Notes: generated from the sequence alone by a model not told the origin. A stretch of 64,000 nucleotides of DNA from JBHELB01 sp041859045 (GCA_041859045.1 JBHELB010000057.1:248001-312000), one strand, 5' to 3'; positions 51,888 to 61,193 are shown, numbered from the stretch's first letter. Numbers and translations: made by a program.

Positions 51888-52268
51888 ATGCCACAGTTCT
51901 TTTCCCAGTTTTACTCGATCATGACGGGGATGTCTCCCTGTGGTCCGCAGGGGGCTGGGCCGGTGTCTACTTGGCAGCCTCCGGTGGATGTCTACTCGTG
52001 TGCGGACCGGATTCTCGTGGTCGTGGAATTGCCCGGCGTGCGGAAAGAGGATCTCAGCGTCGATACCGAGAACGGGATTCTTCGCATCGCGGGGATCCGG
52101 CACAAGCAGATTCCTGACGATACCGAACATGTGCATCAAATGGAGATTCCGTACGGCCAATTCGCACGGTACGTTCGTTTACCCGAGAGCGCTCGTGTGA
52201 ACGAGATTACTGCAGCTCTGGAAGACGGTTATCTCCGCATTTCCATTCCCAAGAGTACGCAGGAATGA
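51888..52268 (+). CDS. Hsp20-family small heat-shock protein
   Basis: 126 residues with a full alpha-crystallin domain: PPVDVYSCADRILVVVELPGVRKEDLSVDTENGILRIAG, then HQMEIPYGQFARYVRLPESARVNEITAALEDGYLRISIPKS. The C-terminal I-x-I-P element is short (ISIPK). The N-terminal arm is brief and Met/Phe-rich (MPQFFSQFYSIMTGM). It holds unfolded proteins. It overlaps lon by ATGA, so a chaperone and the protease that may clear its clients are co-translated. Confidence 0.93.
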   Translation: MPQFFSQFYSIMTGMSPCGPQGAGPVSTWQPPVDVYSCADRILVVVELPGVRKEDLSVDTENGILRIAGIRHKQIPDDTEHVHQMEIPYGQFARYVRLPESARVNEITAALEDGYLRISIPKSTQE

Positions 52269-54628
52269 GCGAATCAGATTTTTCCGATAGCATTGCGCGG
52301 GGACCGGAGGGAGAATTCCCTTCGACGTTGCCTCTTTTGACGGTGGGGACGCAGGTCGTTTTCCCTATGACGATCGTGCCGTTGCATTTGACCACCGAGT
52401 CGGACACGGCCCTCATCGACACCTCGGTGATGAGCCACAAATTTGTCGCCTTGCTGACGTTGAAGTCGTCGCAGGATACGAACGGGCTCGACAACGCCTA
52501 TGAGTATGGCGTCATCGGGCGCGTGTTGCAGTTGCAGCGTCTGCCGGACAAGAGCGTGAACGTGATCGTGCAGGCGCTCAAGCGGTTTCACGTTGAGAAG
52601 TTGCTCCAGCGCGAGCCATTTCGTGTCGTGAAGGCCGACCCACAGGACGACATCGTCAACGACCCCGCCGAAGTGGGGCCGCTGGCGGCGGCGGTGCGGC
52701 AGCAGATGATTCGTCTGATTGGCATGTCACCGAACATTCCCGAGGGGGCACAGTCGATTCTCGAGACCATCGAAGACCCGGGATTCTTGGCCGACCTCAT
52801 CGCAAGCAACCTCACGATTTCGTCAACGGAGAAGCAGCAGATTCTCGAGTCGATGGACGTCAAGCGGCGGCTTGAACGCCTGACGTACATTCTCGCGCGT
52901 GAAATTGAACTCGTCGAGTTATCGGCCAAGATACAGAGTGATGTAAAGAGCACGATCGATAAGGGCCAGCGCGAGTTCTTTCTGCGTCAGCAGTTGCAGG
53001 CGATCCGTCGGGAACTGGGCGAGATTGATGAGAACGGCGGCGAAGGGAAGCGTTACCGAGAACAGATTGAGCGACTTGGGCTCAAAGAAGAGGCCAAACG
53101 CGAGGCGTTGCGCGAGGTGAGCCGTCTCGAACAGATGAGCGAAGCCTCCGCCGAGTATCACGTCATCACGAGTTACCTCGACTGGGTGATCGATCTACCT
53201 TGGACGACCGCCACTGAAGATCGCCTCGATATCGGGCGAGCGGCGGATATCTTGAACGAGGATCACTACGGTCTGGACAAAGTAAAACGCCGCATCCTTG
53301 AGTACTTGGCGGTGCGCAAGCTCAAGCCAGATGCCAGTGGCCCGATCCTCTGTTTCGTGGGGCCGCCGGGGGTGGGCAAGACCTCTTTAGGGCAGTCCAT
53401 CGCGCGTGCGTTAGGGCGCACGTTTGTACGGATGTCGCTGGGCGGCATGCGCGACGAAGCGGAGATTCGAGGGCATCGGAAGACGTACGTCGGCGCGCTG
53501 CCCGGTCGTATTCTTCAGGGGATTCGCCGGGCGAAATCGAACAACCCCGTGTTCATGCTCGACGAAATCGACAAGCTCGGGTCGGATTTTCGCGGCGATC
53601 CGTCGTCGGCGCTGCTAGAGGTGCTTGATCCCGCACAGAACGATTCCTTCACCGACCTTTATCTCAATATGCCCTTCGATCTGTCGAAGGTTATGTTCAT
53701 TGCGACCGCAAACATCTTGGATACGATACCGTGGGCGCTGCGTGACCGCATGGAAGTGATCGAACTGCCGGGCTACACCGCCGAGGAAAAGCTGCACATC
53801 GCCCAGCGCTATCTCGTGCCGCGCCAGGTCATGGCGCACGGGCTGCCCAATGGTAAGTTCCGCCTCACCCCGCCCGCCTTGCGGCGCATTATTACGGACT
53901 ACACGCAGGAGGCGGGAGTCCGTAACCTCGAGCGAGAGATTGCGAACGTGTGCCGTGGTTGTGCGCGGAGTTTTGCCGATGGCGAGACCAAGCCCATCAG
54001 AGTCAAACCGGAAGATCTGAAGCGTTATCTTGGCCGCGAGCGCGTCTTCCACGAGGCGGTCATCCGCGCGAATATACCCGGCATTGCCATTGGGCTCGCG
54101 TGGACCGCTACCGGCGGCGAAATTCTGTTCATTGAAGCCACGCGCATGCCGGGCAAAGGCAACCTGTTGCTTACAGGGCATCTGGGCGACGTGATGAAAG
54201 AATCCGCCCAAGCGGTGGTAAGTTACATCCGCGCAAACGCGGAGGCTCTGGGGATTTCCGCGGACGAGTTTGCCGAAACCGATATCCATGTGCACGTGCC
54301 CGCGGCGGCCGTTCCCAAAGACGGCCCCAGCGCAGGCGTAACCATCCTGACCGCTGTGGCTTCTCTGTTTCTTGGCAAACGCGTGCGTCCGCGTTTGGCC
54401 ATGACCGGCGAGATCACCTTGCGTGGGTTGGTCTTGCCCGTCGGCGGCGTCAAGGAAAAGGTCTTGGCCGCCGCACGCGCGGGTATTCGCGAGATTATCC
54501 TGCCCGAGCGCTGCGAACGTGACCTTGAAGAAGTGCCTCCGACCGCCAAGCAACGGGTCAAATTTCACTTCGTCAGCCGAATGGACGAAGTCCTGGAGAT
54601 CGCGCTGGGCTTGCGCCGGGCGCGATAG
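52265..54628 (+). CDS. lon: ATP-dependent protease Lon
   Basis: 787 residues, the usual bacterial LonA size. N-terminal LAN domain (LPLLTVGTQVVFPMTIVPLHLTTES), coiled linker, AAA+ module with Walker A FVGPPGVGKTS (about residue 365), Walker B PVFMLDEIDKLG, and the proteolytic domain with the Ser-Lys dyad: Ser in PKDGPSAGVT (about 689) and Lys in VGGVKEKVLAA (about 732). It degrades misfolded and regulatory proteins in the cytoplasm. The start at 52265 overlaps the hsp20 stop as ATGA. The nth gene follows after 12 bases. Confidence 0.97.
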   Translation: MSESDFSDSIARGPEGEFPSTLPLLTVGTQVVFPMTIVPLHLTTESDTALIDTSVMSHKFVALLTLKSSQDTNGLDNAYEYGVIGRVLQLQRLPDKSVNVIVQALKRFHVEKLLQREPFRVVKADPQDDIVNDPAEVGPLAAAVRQQMIRLIGMSPNIPEGAQSILETIEDPGFLADLIASNLTISSTEKQQILESMDVKRRLERLTYILAREIELVELSAKIQSDVKSTIDKGQREFFLRQQLQAIRRELGEIDENGGEGKRYREQIERLGLKEEAKREALREVSRLEQMSEASAEYHVITSYLDWVIDLPWTTATEDRLDIGRAADILNEDHYGLDKVKRRILEYLAVRKLKPDASGPILCFVGPPGVGKTSLGQSIARALGRTFVRMSLGGMRDEAEIRGHRKTYVGALPGRILQGIRRAKSNNPVFMLDEIDKLGSDFRGDPSSALLEVLDPAQNDSFTDLYLNMPFDLSKVMFIATANILDTIPWALRDRMEVIELPGYTAEEKLHIAQRYLVPRQVMAHGLPNGKFRLTPPALRRIITDYTQEAGVRNLEREIANVCRGCARSFADGETKPIRVKPEDLKRYLGRERVFHEAVIRANIPGIAIGLAWTATGGEILFIEATRMPGKGNLLLTGHLGDVMKESAQAVVSYIRANAEALGISADEFAETDIHVHVPAAAVPKDGPSAGVTILTAVASLFLGKRVRPRLAMTGEITLRGLVLPVGGVKEKVLAAARAGIREIILPERCERDLEEVPPTAKQRVKFHFVSRMDEVLEIALGLRRAR

Positions 54629-54640
54629 TAGGGCTACCGC

Positions 54641-55324
54641 ATGGCGCTCTCCAAAGCACGCCTCGAGGCGCTCCGCACACGTGCGCGTGAGGTCTTTCGC
54701 CGCTTGGCCTCGACCTATCCCGATGCGTGTTGTTCCCTCGACCACCGCAAGCCGCTGGAGCTTCTCGTCGCCACGATCCTCGCCGCGCAATGCACCGACG
54801 CCCGGGTTAACCAAGTAACGCCCGGCCTGTTCCGCCGCTACAAAACGCCGCAGGACTTTGTCGATGCCCCGCCGGGAGAATTGGAGGAAGTCATCCGGAG
54901 TTGCGGGTTCTACAATCAAAAAGCAAAAAGCATCCGCAACGCGTGCGCACGTATCATCGAGGAATATGGGGGGCACGTGCCCGATACGATGGAGGCGCTG
55001 CTGACGCTCGACGGGGTCGGGCGCAAGACCGCCAATGTCCTTCTTGGAGAGTGTTTCGGCGTGCCGGGCGTGATCGTTGACACCCACTGCACGCGCGTGA
55101 ACAACCGTCTAGGATTTACCGCACACGACGACCCCACCAAAATTGAGCAGGACCTCATGCAGGTCTGGCCGCGTGACCACTGGACGGAGTGGTCGCACCT
55201 CACGGTCTTTCACGGCCGTCAGATTTGCCGTGCCCGCGCCCCGTTGTGCATCGAATGCCCGGTGCAGGAACTCTGTCCCTTCGTGCAGCGCGGAAAAGGC
55301 CCGCGGGGCAAGAACCCCGGCTAA
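54641..55324 (+). CDS. nth: Endonuclease III (DNA glycosylase/AP lyase)
   Basis: 227 residues, standard length. It removes oxidised pyrimidines and nicks the DNA. The helix-hairpin-helix LDGVGRKTANVLLG carries the catalytic Lys (about residue 128), and IVDTHCTRV the catalytic Asp (about 146). The [4Fe-4S] loop is C-x6-C-x2-C-x5-C in ICRARAPLCIECPVQELC. It lies 12 bases downstream of lon, completing a stress or repair operon. Confidence 0.95.
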   Translation: MALSKARLEALRTRAREVFRRLASTYPDACCSLDHRKPLELLVATILAAQCTDARVNQVTPGLFRRYKTPQDFVDAPPGELEEVIRSCGFYNQKAKSIRNACARIIEEYGGHVPDTMEALLTLDGVGRKTANVLLGECFGVPGVIVDTHCTRVNNRLGFTAHDDPTKIEQDLMQVWPRDHWTEWSHLTVFHGRQICRARAPLCIECPVQELCPFVQRGKGPRGKNPG

Positions 55325-55655
55325 CAGGATCCGCACTCGCCGCACGATTCTCACCACGATTTGTCTTTCCCGAGGGCGTTTTTCTTCTAAAAACAATTTT
55401 TCCACTTATATCTTCGATTATTGGTGTGTTTCGTGCGGGAATTGCGCAAAATTTAAGATGTACTGGGCAACTATATCGTGTATAGTAGTGTCAGTATTTC
55501 TTGATATTCCGACTAGGGGCAATCTCGGACAAGAATGTGAGAGATTGCCTTATGTCGGAAGCGTATGGTTATTAATGTAGTGGCTGGCTGAAGAGGAAGG
55601 CTGCGCGGTATGCAGCGGGTCTGGGGCAGCGACTAGAACTGGGGGAGTGAATGGA
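55325..55655 (+). other. 331-base leader region of the chemoreceptor gene
   Basis: AT-richer than its flanks, with no gene of its own. It contains a 9-base perfect inverted repeat, GGCAATCTC (55518-55526) and GAGATTGCC (55541-55549), with outer GAC/GTC at 55511-55513 and 55554-55556, which would form a stem-loop in the leader RNA. I found no c-di-GMP riboswitch core (no GGACGCAAAG-type segment) and no sigma28 promoter pattern. Confidence 0.45.
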
Positions 55656-57668
55656 ATGTTTGCGAGACTAAGTTTAGGCATGAAGATCATGGCGGGCTTT
55701 CTGACCATGGCGGCGTTGTCGCTTGTTCTTGGGGCCGTGTCGCTGTGGGGAATCGCGCAGCAGAAAGAGTTGAGCGATCAGATGACAGCGCGATCGCTCG
55801 ATCGGGTACGCGCGAACCAGATGCAGTTCTGGGCGCTCAAGCAGTACCAAGTGCAGGCGGACATCGTCATTAATGAGGCCCCGGATAAGCTCAAAGATTT
55901 TGAGGATGCAGCTGGAAAATTCGATGAATACAATCGGATTTTGGACGAACTGATGGACACTCCAGACGAGAAGGCGTGGATGGCGGCGTTGGACAGTGCA
56001 GATCAGAATTTCGATGCGGTGCTAAAGGACAAGGTGCTTCCAGAGGTGAAGCGGAAGCTTGAACGTCATTTGCAGCAGTATGACGGCGAATCGGATGTTG
56101 TGGTGGCTTCCATGCTTAAGCAGTCAGATTCGCTGATCGCTTCTGTACGAGAGGAACTCAATGCGGCAGTGGCGGCGTCGGCGGATGAAGAGTTGAAGAA
56201 GCGTATCGAACAGTTGTTGGTTGTGACGGAACTCAAAACGGCGACATTGCGGGCATATCAGCGTCAAGCGGATTTGATAATCAATCAGGACCTTAAGAGC
56301 GCGGAAGTTTTTGAGCAGGAAGCTGCGGAGATGAGCCGTATGCTGGCTGCGGCGCGGACGGCGGTCGATACGCCGGATGAGAAGAAATGGTTGGACGGGA
56401 TCGCCCAAGCGCACGGGGAACTGTTGGAGACGTTCAGAAACAAGGTCGTTCCGGAAGTGCGTATCGAGTTGGAGCATCGGATCCAGACGTATGATGATGA
56501 ATCGGACGGCCTACTCGCGACGATTCAGGAAAACACACAAAAGATCGTCGATTCCCTGACGGACGAGGCGAACGACGCGGCAGAGTCATTTGCGGCGACG
56601 CAGCGGGCGGTGCGGTTCTGGGGATATGTGACCGCAACGGTTGCTTTAGTGCTGGGTCTTGTGTTGGGCGTGCTGATTACGCGCATGGTGACGGGGCCAA
56701 TCAATCGCATCATCGTTGCGCTTCGGGAAGGCGCGGAGCACGTGTCGATGGCTTCTTCGCAGGTGGCGGAATCCAGCCAGGCGATGGCTCAAGGGGCGGG
56801 AGAACAGGCCGCCAGTCTTGAGGAGACTTCGGCCTCGCTCGAGCAAATGGCCGCCATGACCCAACAGAACAGCGACAATGCGCGCGCCGCCACCGCCACC
56901 GCCGAGGAGGCGTATTCCGCGGCAGGCGATGGGCAGGATGCGATGGGGCGGATGCAGGATGCCATCAATCGCATTCATAAGTCGGCGGAGGAGACCGCGC
57001 GGATTTTGAAGACGATCGACGAAATTGCATTCCAGACGAACTTGCTTGCGCTGAATGCCGCAGTCGAGGCCGCGCGCGCGGGAGACGCGGGCAAGGGGTT
57101 CGCCGTAGTGGCTGAGGAAGTGCGCAATCTGGCGCAGCGCAGCGCAGAGGCTGCCAAAAACACCGCCGTGTTGATTGAAGAGGCCCAGCGCAACGCCCGC
57201 GACGGCGTTTCGGTGTCGGAGGATGTAGCGAAGGCGCTATCGCAAATTGGCGGCAAGGCCCAGCAGGTTGCCACGCTGGTGCGCGAGGTTTCGGCGGCCA
57301 CCGCCGAACAGGCCAACGGTATTTCGCAGGTGAATACCGCCGTTACCCAGATGGACAAGGTGACGCAGTCCAACGCCGCAGGGGCCGAGGAAGCTGCTTC
57401 GGCGAGCGAGGAGCTATCGGCTCAGGCGGAACTACTGAACGATATGGTTTCGGAACTCGTGGAGGTTGTGCGGGGAAGGGGCGTGGAGCCGCGAGGAGAC
57501 GGTCGCGAATTGGCTTCGAGGAGTCGAAGCCTTGCCTATACTTCCATACCGTCACGAGTTGGAGGAGAGGAACGCCGGGGCGCTTTGAACGCGCCGATTG
57601 AGCAGCGAGCGCTGAATGGCGACTCGAGAACGCGCGCCGCGTTGCCCGATCCGACCGAGCGCAAGTAG
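55656..57668 (+). CDS. Methyl-accepting chemotaxis protein with duplicated periplasmic sensor
   Basis: 670 residues from ATG 55656, eight bases after GGGGGAG. TM1 is about residues 8-30 and TM2 about 321-344 (GYVTATVALVLGLVLGVLITRMV). Between them lie two related four-helix-type units: YQVQADIVINEAP...DTPDEKAWMAAL...VLPEVKRKLERHLQQYDGESD from about 63, and YQRQADLIINQD...DTPDEKKWLDGI...VVPEVRIELEHRIQTYDDESD from about 200. HAMP and the signalling hairpin follow, with the tip EIAFQTNLLALNAAVEAARAG at about 455. No C-terminal CheR-binding pentapeptide is visible. It should relay a periplasmic signal to CheA/CheW, which are not encoded here. Confidence 0.93.
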   Translation: MFARLSLGMKIMAGFLTMAALSLVLGAVSLWGIAQQKELSDQMTARSLDRVRANQMQFWALKQYQVQADIVINEAPDKLKDFEDAAGKFDEYNRILDELMDTPDEKAWMAALDSADQNFDAVLKDKVLPEVKRKLERHLQQYDGESDVVVASMLKQSDSLIASVREELNAAVAASADEELKKRIEQLLVVTELKTATLRAYQRQADLIINQDLKSAEVFEQEAAEMSRMLAAARTAVDTPDEKKWLDGIAQAHGELLETFRNKVVPEVRIELEHRIQTYDDESDGLLATIQENTQKIVDSLTDEANDAAESFAATQRAVRFWGYVTATVALVLGLVLGVLITRMVTGPINRIIVALREGAEHVSMASSQVAESSQAMAQGAGEQAASLEETSASLEQMAAMTQQNSDNARAATATAEEAYSAAGDGQDAMGRMQDAINRIHKSAEETARILKTIDEIAFQTNLLALNAAVEAARAGDAGKGFAVVAEEVRNLAQRSAEAAKNTAVLIEEAQRNARDGVSVSEDVAKALSQIGGKAQQVATLVREVSAATAEQANGISQVNTAVTQMDKVTQSNAAGAEEAASASEELSAQAELLNDMVSELVEVVRGRGVEPRGDGRELASRSRSLAYTSIPSRVGGEERRGALNAPIEQRALNGDSRTRAALPDPTERK

Positions 57669-57681
57669 CGCATAGGAAAAG

Positions 57682-57712
57682 CGAGGGGGACTTCCAACCG
57701 AAGTCCCCCTCG
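57682..57712. terminator. Bidirectional terminator between converging genes
   Basis: CGAGGGGGACTTC (57682-57694), loop CAACC, GAAGTCCCCCTCG (57700-57712). On the + strand TGCTGTTTCT follows; on the - strand CTTTTCC follows. It lies between the chemoreceptor gene and the porin-like gene. Confidence 0.75.
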
Positions 57713-57720
57713 TGCTGTTT

Positions 57721-59394
57721 CTAGAATTCCAACGTGGACATGAAATAGACGTAGTCGAGGTCTTCGTTGTCGAGACCGCCGACATTGAGCGTGCCGTATT
57801 CGTCGATGAAGGCCGCGCCGCCGGCGATGGCGTCGCCGGTGAAGTAGTGGGTGTAGCCGAGTTCGAACGACAGGTCATCCGAGTAGGCGTACGTCGCGAC
57901 GATATTCGCCTGCCACCCGAGGTCTTTATCTTCTTCCTTGGTCAGGAAGGCCAGTGCCGGAGCGATCGGCACGCGATAGCGGCCTATCTTCACGAAGCTC
58001 GGGCTGTCGAAGGCCTCGACCTGTTGTAGGTAGACCAGCGAGAAATCGAGCTCGACGGATTCCGAAACAGACAGCCCAACGCCCGCACAGGCCTTCCAAA
58101 AATTCGAGAGGTTTGATGCATCGAATGCGGCTTCTTCGCGCCAACTGCTAAATAGGCGGTTAAAAGACACACTTGCCTCGGAGCGATAGAACGGGTTGAT
58201 CCAGTCCCAGAACGACAAGTCTCGCTTGTCTTCACCGCCGTAGTAAGAGCCGCACAGGTACACGCGCGGCGAATACGTACAATCGAAGGTATAGCCCAGT
58301 TCGGCGTGGCCTGCCCAGGTGCTCCACTTCGCACCATCATCACCATAGACGCCGCCGGTGGGAATGAACAGCGATCCCAGCGCATCCGCGTTGCCCCACT
58401 GATAGGCCGCTTCAACCTCCCAGTTCCAGGCGCCCATCTGCCCAGCGCACCGCGCGCCGACCGTATAAAGATTGGTGACATCGTAGTCGTCCAAACCGAT
58501 CACATTCTCTAGCCACTCTCCGGGAGCGATGCGGTTCGTGTCGTTCAGACTTCCGCCATCGCGGACATAAAGCCAGTACATGTCGTACGTGACCGAGTCA
58601 TTTTCGCCAACTGTTTCACCGCGTAGAATGCCCCGTCCCCAAAGGGAGTGGTAGATGTTATGAAAGGGGAAAACCAGATCACGAGTGTGCAGCGGTTCTG
58701 AGACAACGGCATCGCCGCTCTCTGTATAGGAGAGGTACACGCCGTAGAAATCCACATCGCCGTCTTGCTCGAGGGGCGAGTTCTCGGCCAGCTTACTCCA
58801 CCAAACATCCGCGGTGAACGCCTCTTGGGCGTAGGTCAGGCGGACGGCATCGAAGGAAAGCCCCGTGAACGGGTCAGCGCCGGGATCCGACCCTACGAGC
58901 CACCCCGAGCCGAAGTCCAGCGCCTGGCGACCGACGCGCAGGCTCACGGGATAGCCCCACATCTCCTCAGCGGTGATATAGCTTTGGAAAACCTCGACGT
59001 CGTCGCCCGTGTTCGCGCGGGCATCCGCACCGGTAAGGTAATTCGAGCGGAAATCCTCGCCCCAGGTGTCGATAGAATCCAACTCGACAAACGCCGATAC
59101 CTGATCCGTGAAGTCGGCGCTTGCGTTCAGACGGGTGCGCTGCTCGAAAAACGCGAGATTGTGCGCGTCTTCCCGGGCGCGGATGAAGGAGATGGTCCCA
59201 TTCGGGCCAATCGGACGCTTGGGTAAGAAAAACAGCGGTACGCGGATTTCCGCATTGGGCGATTCATAGAAGCCCGAGTACCAAGCGCCGTAGACTTCGA
59301 GTTTTCCGCCGATCTGCACATTTTGGAGTTCGGCATGCGCCGAAAACCCGATGAACACAAGACAAGACATCAGTCCCCAGACACGTTTCCGCAT
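57721..59394 (-). CDS. Outer-membrane beta-barrel protein (alginate-export/porin-like)
   Basis: 557 residues. The start is ATG 59394 with GGGGGAGC upstream and a signal peptide (RKRVWGLMSCLVFIGFSAHA). The mature part is built of alternating strands, e.g. SVSFNRLFSS, WVGSDPGADPFTGLSFDAVRLTYAQEAFTADVWW and ANIVATYAYSDDLSFELGYTHYF, and ends YFMSTLEF with the terminal Phe used for barrel assembly. RVGRQALDFGSGWLVG resembles the conserved QxxxxGxG-type segment of Alginate_exp family (PF13372) porins. It likely allows diffusion of a charged substrate across the outer membrane. It has its own promoter region and sits downstream of ApbE. Confidence 0.8.
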   Translation of the reverse strand: MRKRVWGLMSCLVFIGFSAHAELQNVQIGGKLEVYGAWYSGFYESPNAEIRVPLFFLPKRPIGPNGTISFIRAREDAHNLAFFEQRTRLNASADFTDQVSAFVELDSIDTWGEDFRSNYLTGADARANTGDDVEVFQSYITAEEMWGYPVSLRVGRQALDFGSGWLVGSDPGADPFTGLSFDAVRLTYAQEAFTADVWWSKLAENSPLEQDGDVDFYGVYLSYTESGDAVVSEPLHTRDLVFPFHNIYHSLWGRGILRGETVGENDSVTYDMYWLYVRDGGSLNDTNRIAPGEWLENVIGLDDYDVTNLYTVGARCAGQMGAWNWEVEAAYQWGNADALGSLFIPTGGVYGDDGAKWSTWAGHAELGYTFDCTYSPRVYLCGSYYGGEDKRDLSFWDWINPFYRSEASVSFNRLFSSWREEAAFDASNLSNFWKACAGVGLSVSESVELDFSLVYLQQVEAFDSPSFVKIGRYRVPIAPALAFLTKEEDKDLGWQANIVATYAYSDDLSFELGYTHYFTGDAIAGGAAFIDEYGTLNVGGLDNEDLDYVYFMSTLEF

Positions 59395-59491
59395 GATGCT
59401 CCCCCATCTTGACTGCGAACAGCCGTACCTCTTACCCAACCTAACGCTACAGAGCCGTATGCGGGAGTGTACACAAACTCCGCAGACGATA

Positions 59492-59521
59492 GTTCTGTAT
59501 GCTTAACACATGTTCTGTATG
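59492..59521. repeat. 10-base direct repeats, 20-base period, in porin promoter region
   Basis: GTTCTGTATG occurs at 59492-59501 and again at 59512-59521. A two-turn period places both copies on the same face of the helix. They lie at and just downstream of the likely -10 region for the leftward porin gene, so they are candidate operator half-sites. Confidence 0.5.
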
Positions 59522-59546
59522 TATACGATTTCTCGGCGGATGTCAA
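59518..59546 (-). promoter_or_regulatory. Candidate promoter of the porin-like gene
   Basis: A perfect -35 TTGACA on the - strand (59546-59541) with TACATA (59523-59518) after 17 bases, or TATACA (59525-59520) after 15. The start codon is about 125 bases downstream. Confidence 0.5.
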
Positions 59547-59553
59547 GTCCTGA

Positions 59554-60468
59554 TTAGGACGCGCTCCTATCAACCACCTTGGACCACGCCCCCCAGTACT
59601 GTGTGGATGGCGAATCTGCGTCCAGGATGGCTGCGGCGGTCTCGGGGTGTCGTTGGCAATAGCGCGCGATATCTTTGGGGGACAGGAGAAGAAATGCGGT
59701 GGAAAGGGCATCGGCCTGGGCTGCCGTGGGCGCTAGCGACCAGGCGTTGCTGCGGCGTACTGCCGGACGTCCCGTTGCGGGGTGGAGAATGTGCGTTCCC
59801 TTTACTTCCAGTCCGGAGCCGCTCAGTGCGCAGTGACGCAAAAAGGCCGTTCGCGCGCCCTCGTTGGTACATGGTCTTCCGCCTAGGCCAGCGCGCCACC
59901 CACGTGCGTCTGGAGGGGCCTCAAGGGCAAGCGCGGTGCTTCCGCCACTTTGGAGCAGCGCCGATTCGATGCCCCACTCGCGCAATATCTCCGCGGCTTT
60001 GTCGAGGGCGTAGCCTTTACCCACGCCGCCAAAATCGAGCTCTACCCCCGCAACGTGCTTGCGGATTCGTAGGCTTGCAACATCCAATTCAACCTTGTCT
60101 ACCCCGACTTTGCTCAGGGCGTCCTCGATTTGTTTCGGTGTGGGGGAGGGGGTATCGCGCCAGAGGCGCAATAGGGGGGGGACGGTAGGGTCAAAGGCCG
60201 TTCCGGTATTCAGCGCCACCTGTCGGGCGGTCTGCATGCACTCAACCAAAAACGAACCGGTGCGCACCCAGGTTCCCGGTGCGCACCGGTTGAATTGTGA
60301 TACGTCACTCGATTCGATAAACCGGCTCAGCGCCTGCTCAACGCGGTCGATCTCCTCGAACGCCGCGCGCGCCGCTTGTCCCGCGTAGGCCGCGTCTTCC
60401 CCGGCGATGAACACCTCGAAGACCGTGGTCATGGCCTCATGGACGAAGCGATGCGCGGCGAGACTCAT
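59554..60468 (-). CDS. apbE: FAD:protein FMN transferase
   Basis: 304 residues. ApbE transfers FMN from FAD to a Thr or Ser of a target protein outside the cytoplasm. Key motifs: FEEIDRVEQALSRFIESSDVSQFN (start of the ApbE fold), GTAFDPTVPPLLRLW, VELDFGGVGKGYALDKAAEIL, ALLQSGGSTALALEAP, SGSGLEVKGTHILHPATGRP and ADALSTAFLLLSP (metal site). No signal peptide is seen, which is unusual and worth noting for a periplasmic enzyme. It overlaps the F5/8C gene by ATGA. A nearby FMN-carrying partner is expected but not evident. Confidence 0.92.
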   Translation of the reverse strand: MSLAAHRFVHEAMTTVFEVFIAGEDAAYAGQAARAAFEEIDRVEQALSRFIESSDVSQFNRCAPGTWVRTGSFLVECMQTARQVALNTGTAFDPTVPPLLRLWRDTPSPTPKQIEDALSKVGVDKVELDVASLRIRKHVAGVELDFGGVGKGYALDKAAEILREWGIESALLQSGGSTALALEAPPDARGWRAGLGGRPCTNEGARTAFLRHCALSGSGLEVKGTHILHPATGRPAVRRSNAWSLAPTAAQADALSTAFLLLSPKDIARYCQRHPETAAAILDADSPSTQYWGAWSKVVDRSAS

Positions 60469-61193
60469 TTTGCCGGTGTGCCGTACACCTCGACCTCGAT
60501 GACATGATTGAGGTCGTTGGTCGTATTGCCGTTGCTGTACAGACGCACGTAGCGGCCCTTCACACCCTTGGCGTCAATCAGTTTGCCTTCGTTCGTCTCG
60601 ATGTACTCCTTGTCTTTGCCCACGCCAAGCCCCGAAGTGTTGTCGTGGTCGTTGTTGAAGATCGTCTGAACGTTCTTCGTGAAATCCGGATCGTCGGCGG
60701 TCTTTACGATCACGTCCTTGTACACGCAGGGCGTCGCGTGGAAGTGCCACACCACGATCGCCGACAACGTGTTCACCGCGCCAAGATCGACCTGCACCCA
60801 CTGGGTCTTGGGGCCGAATTCAACGAAGCTGCCGTCCGCGCCTTCCTTGTCTCCATCGGTGATCATCTCGAGGTCGCCGATCACCGGCTCCTGATCACTC
60901 GCGGTCACGGGCTTGCCCTTCGACAGCAATTCCGTGCCTTTCGGGACCATGAACGGCGGGCGCTTTTCACCGGTCTGCGGCTCAAGATTGTCCGTCTTGA
61001 TGTTCTTGGGCGTGCCGACGAACATCGGTTTCGGCAGTTCAAGCGCCAGCGGCACCTTGTCGCCCGCAGGGGCGGCGGCTGTGGCGGAACCTGCCGGGGC
61101 CGCAGGGGCTTGCGCCCAGGCCGTCGGGGCGATAGTCGCCGCGCACAGAATCGCGGCGAACAGAAGGCATGCAAAAGCACAACGGGTAGTCAT
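60465..61193 (-). CDS. Exported F5/8 type C (discoidin-like) domain protein
   Basis: 242 residues. Signal peptide CAFACLLFAAILCAATIAPTAWA, an Ala/Pro-rich linker, then one beta-sandwich domain: KPVTASDQEPVIGDLEMITDGDKEGADGSFVEFGPKTQWVQVDLGAVNTLSAIVVWHFH, and KGRYVRLYSNGNTTNDLNHVIEVEVYGTP at the end. This is the F5/8C galactose-binding-like fold. It stands between cytochrome b and ApbE genes, so it may position the electron chain at a glycan or be a structural partner; neither is established. Confidence 0.75.
   Translation of the reverse strand: MTTRCAFACLLFAAILCAATIAPTAWAQAPAAPAGSATAAAPAGDKVPLALELPKPMFVGTPKNIKTDNLEPQTGEKRPPFMVPKGTELLSKGKPVTASDQEPVIGDLEMITDGDKEGADGSFVEFGPKTQWVQVDLGAVNTLSAIVVWHFHATPCVYKDVIVKTADDPDFTKNVQTIFNNDHDNTSGLGVGKDKEYIETNEGKLIDAKGVKGRYVRLYSNGNTTNDLNHVIEVEVYGTPAK

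Noticed and set aside
55325..55655. c-di-GMP riboswitch upstream of the chemoreceptor
   Set aside because: No GGACGCAAAG-type core or matching helices; only a plain stem-loop is present.
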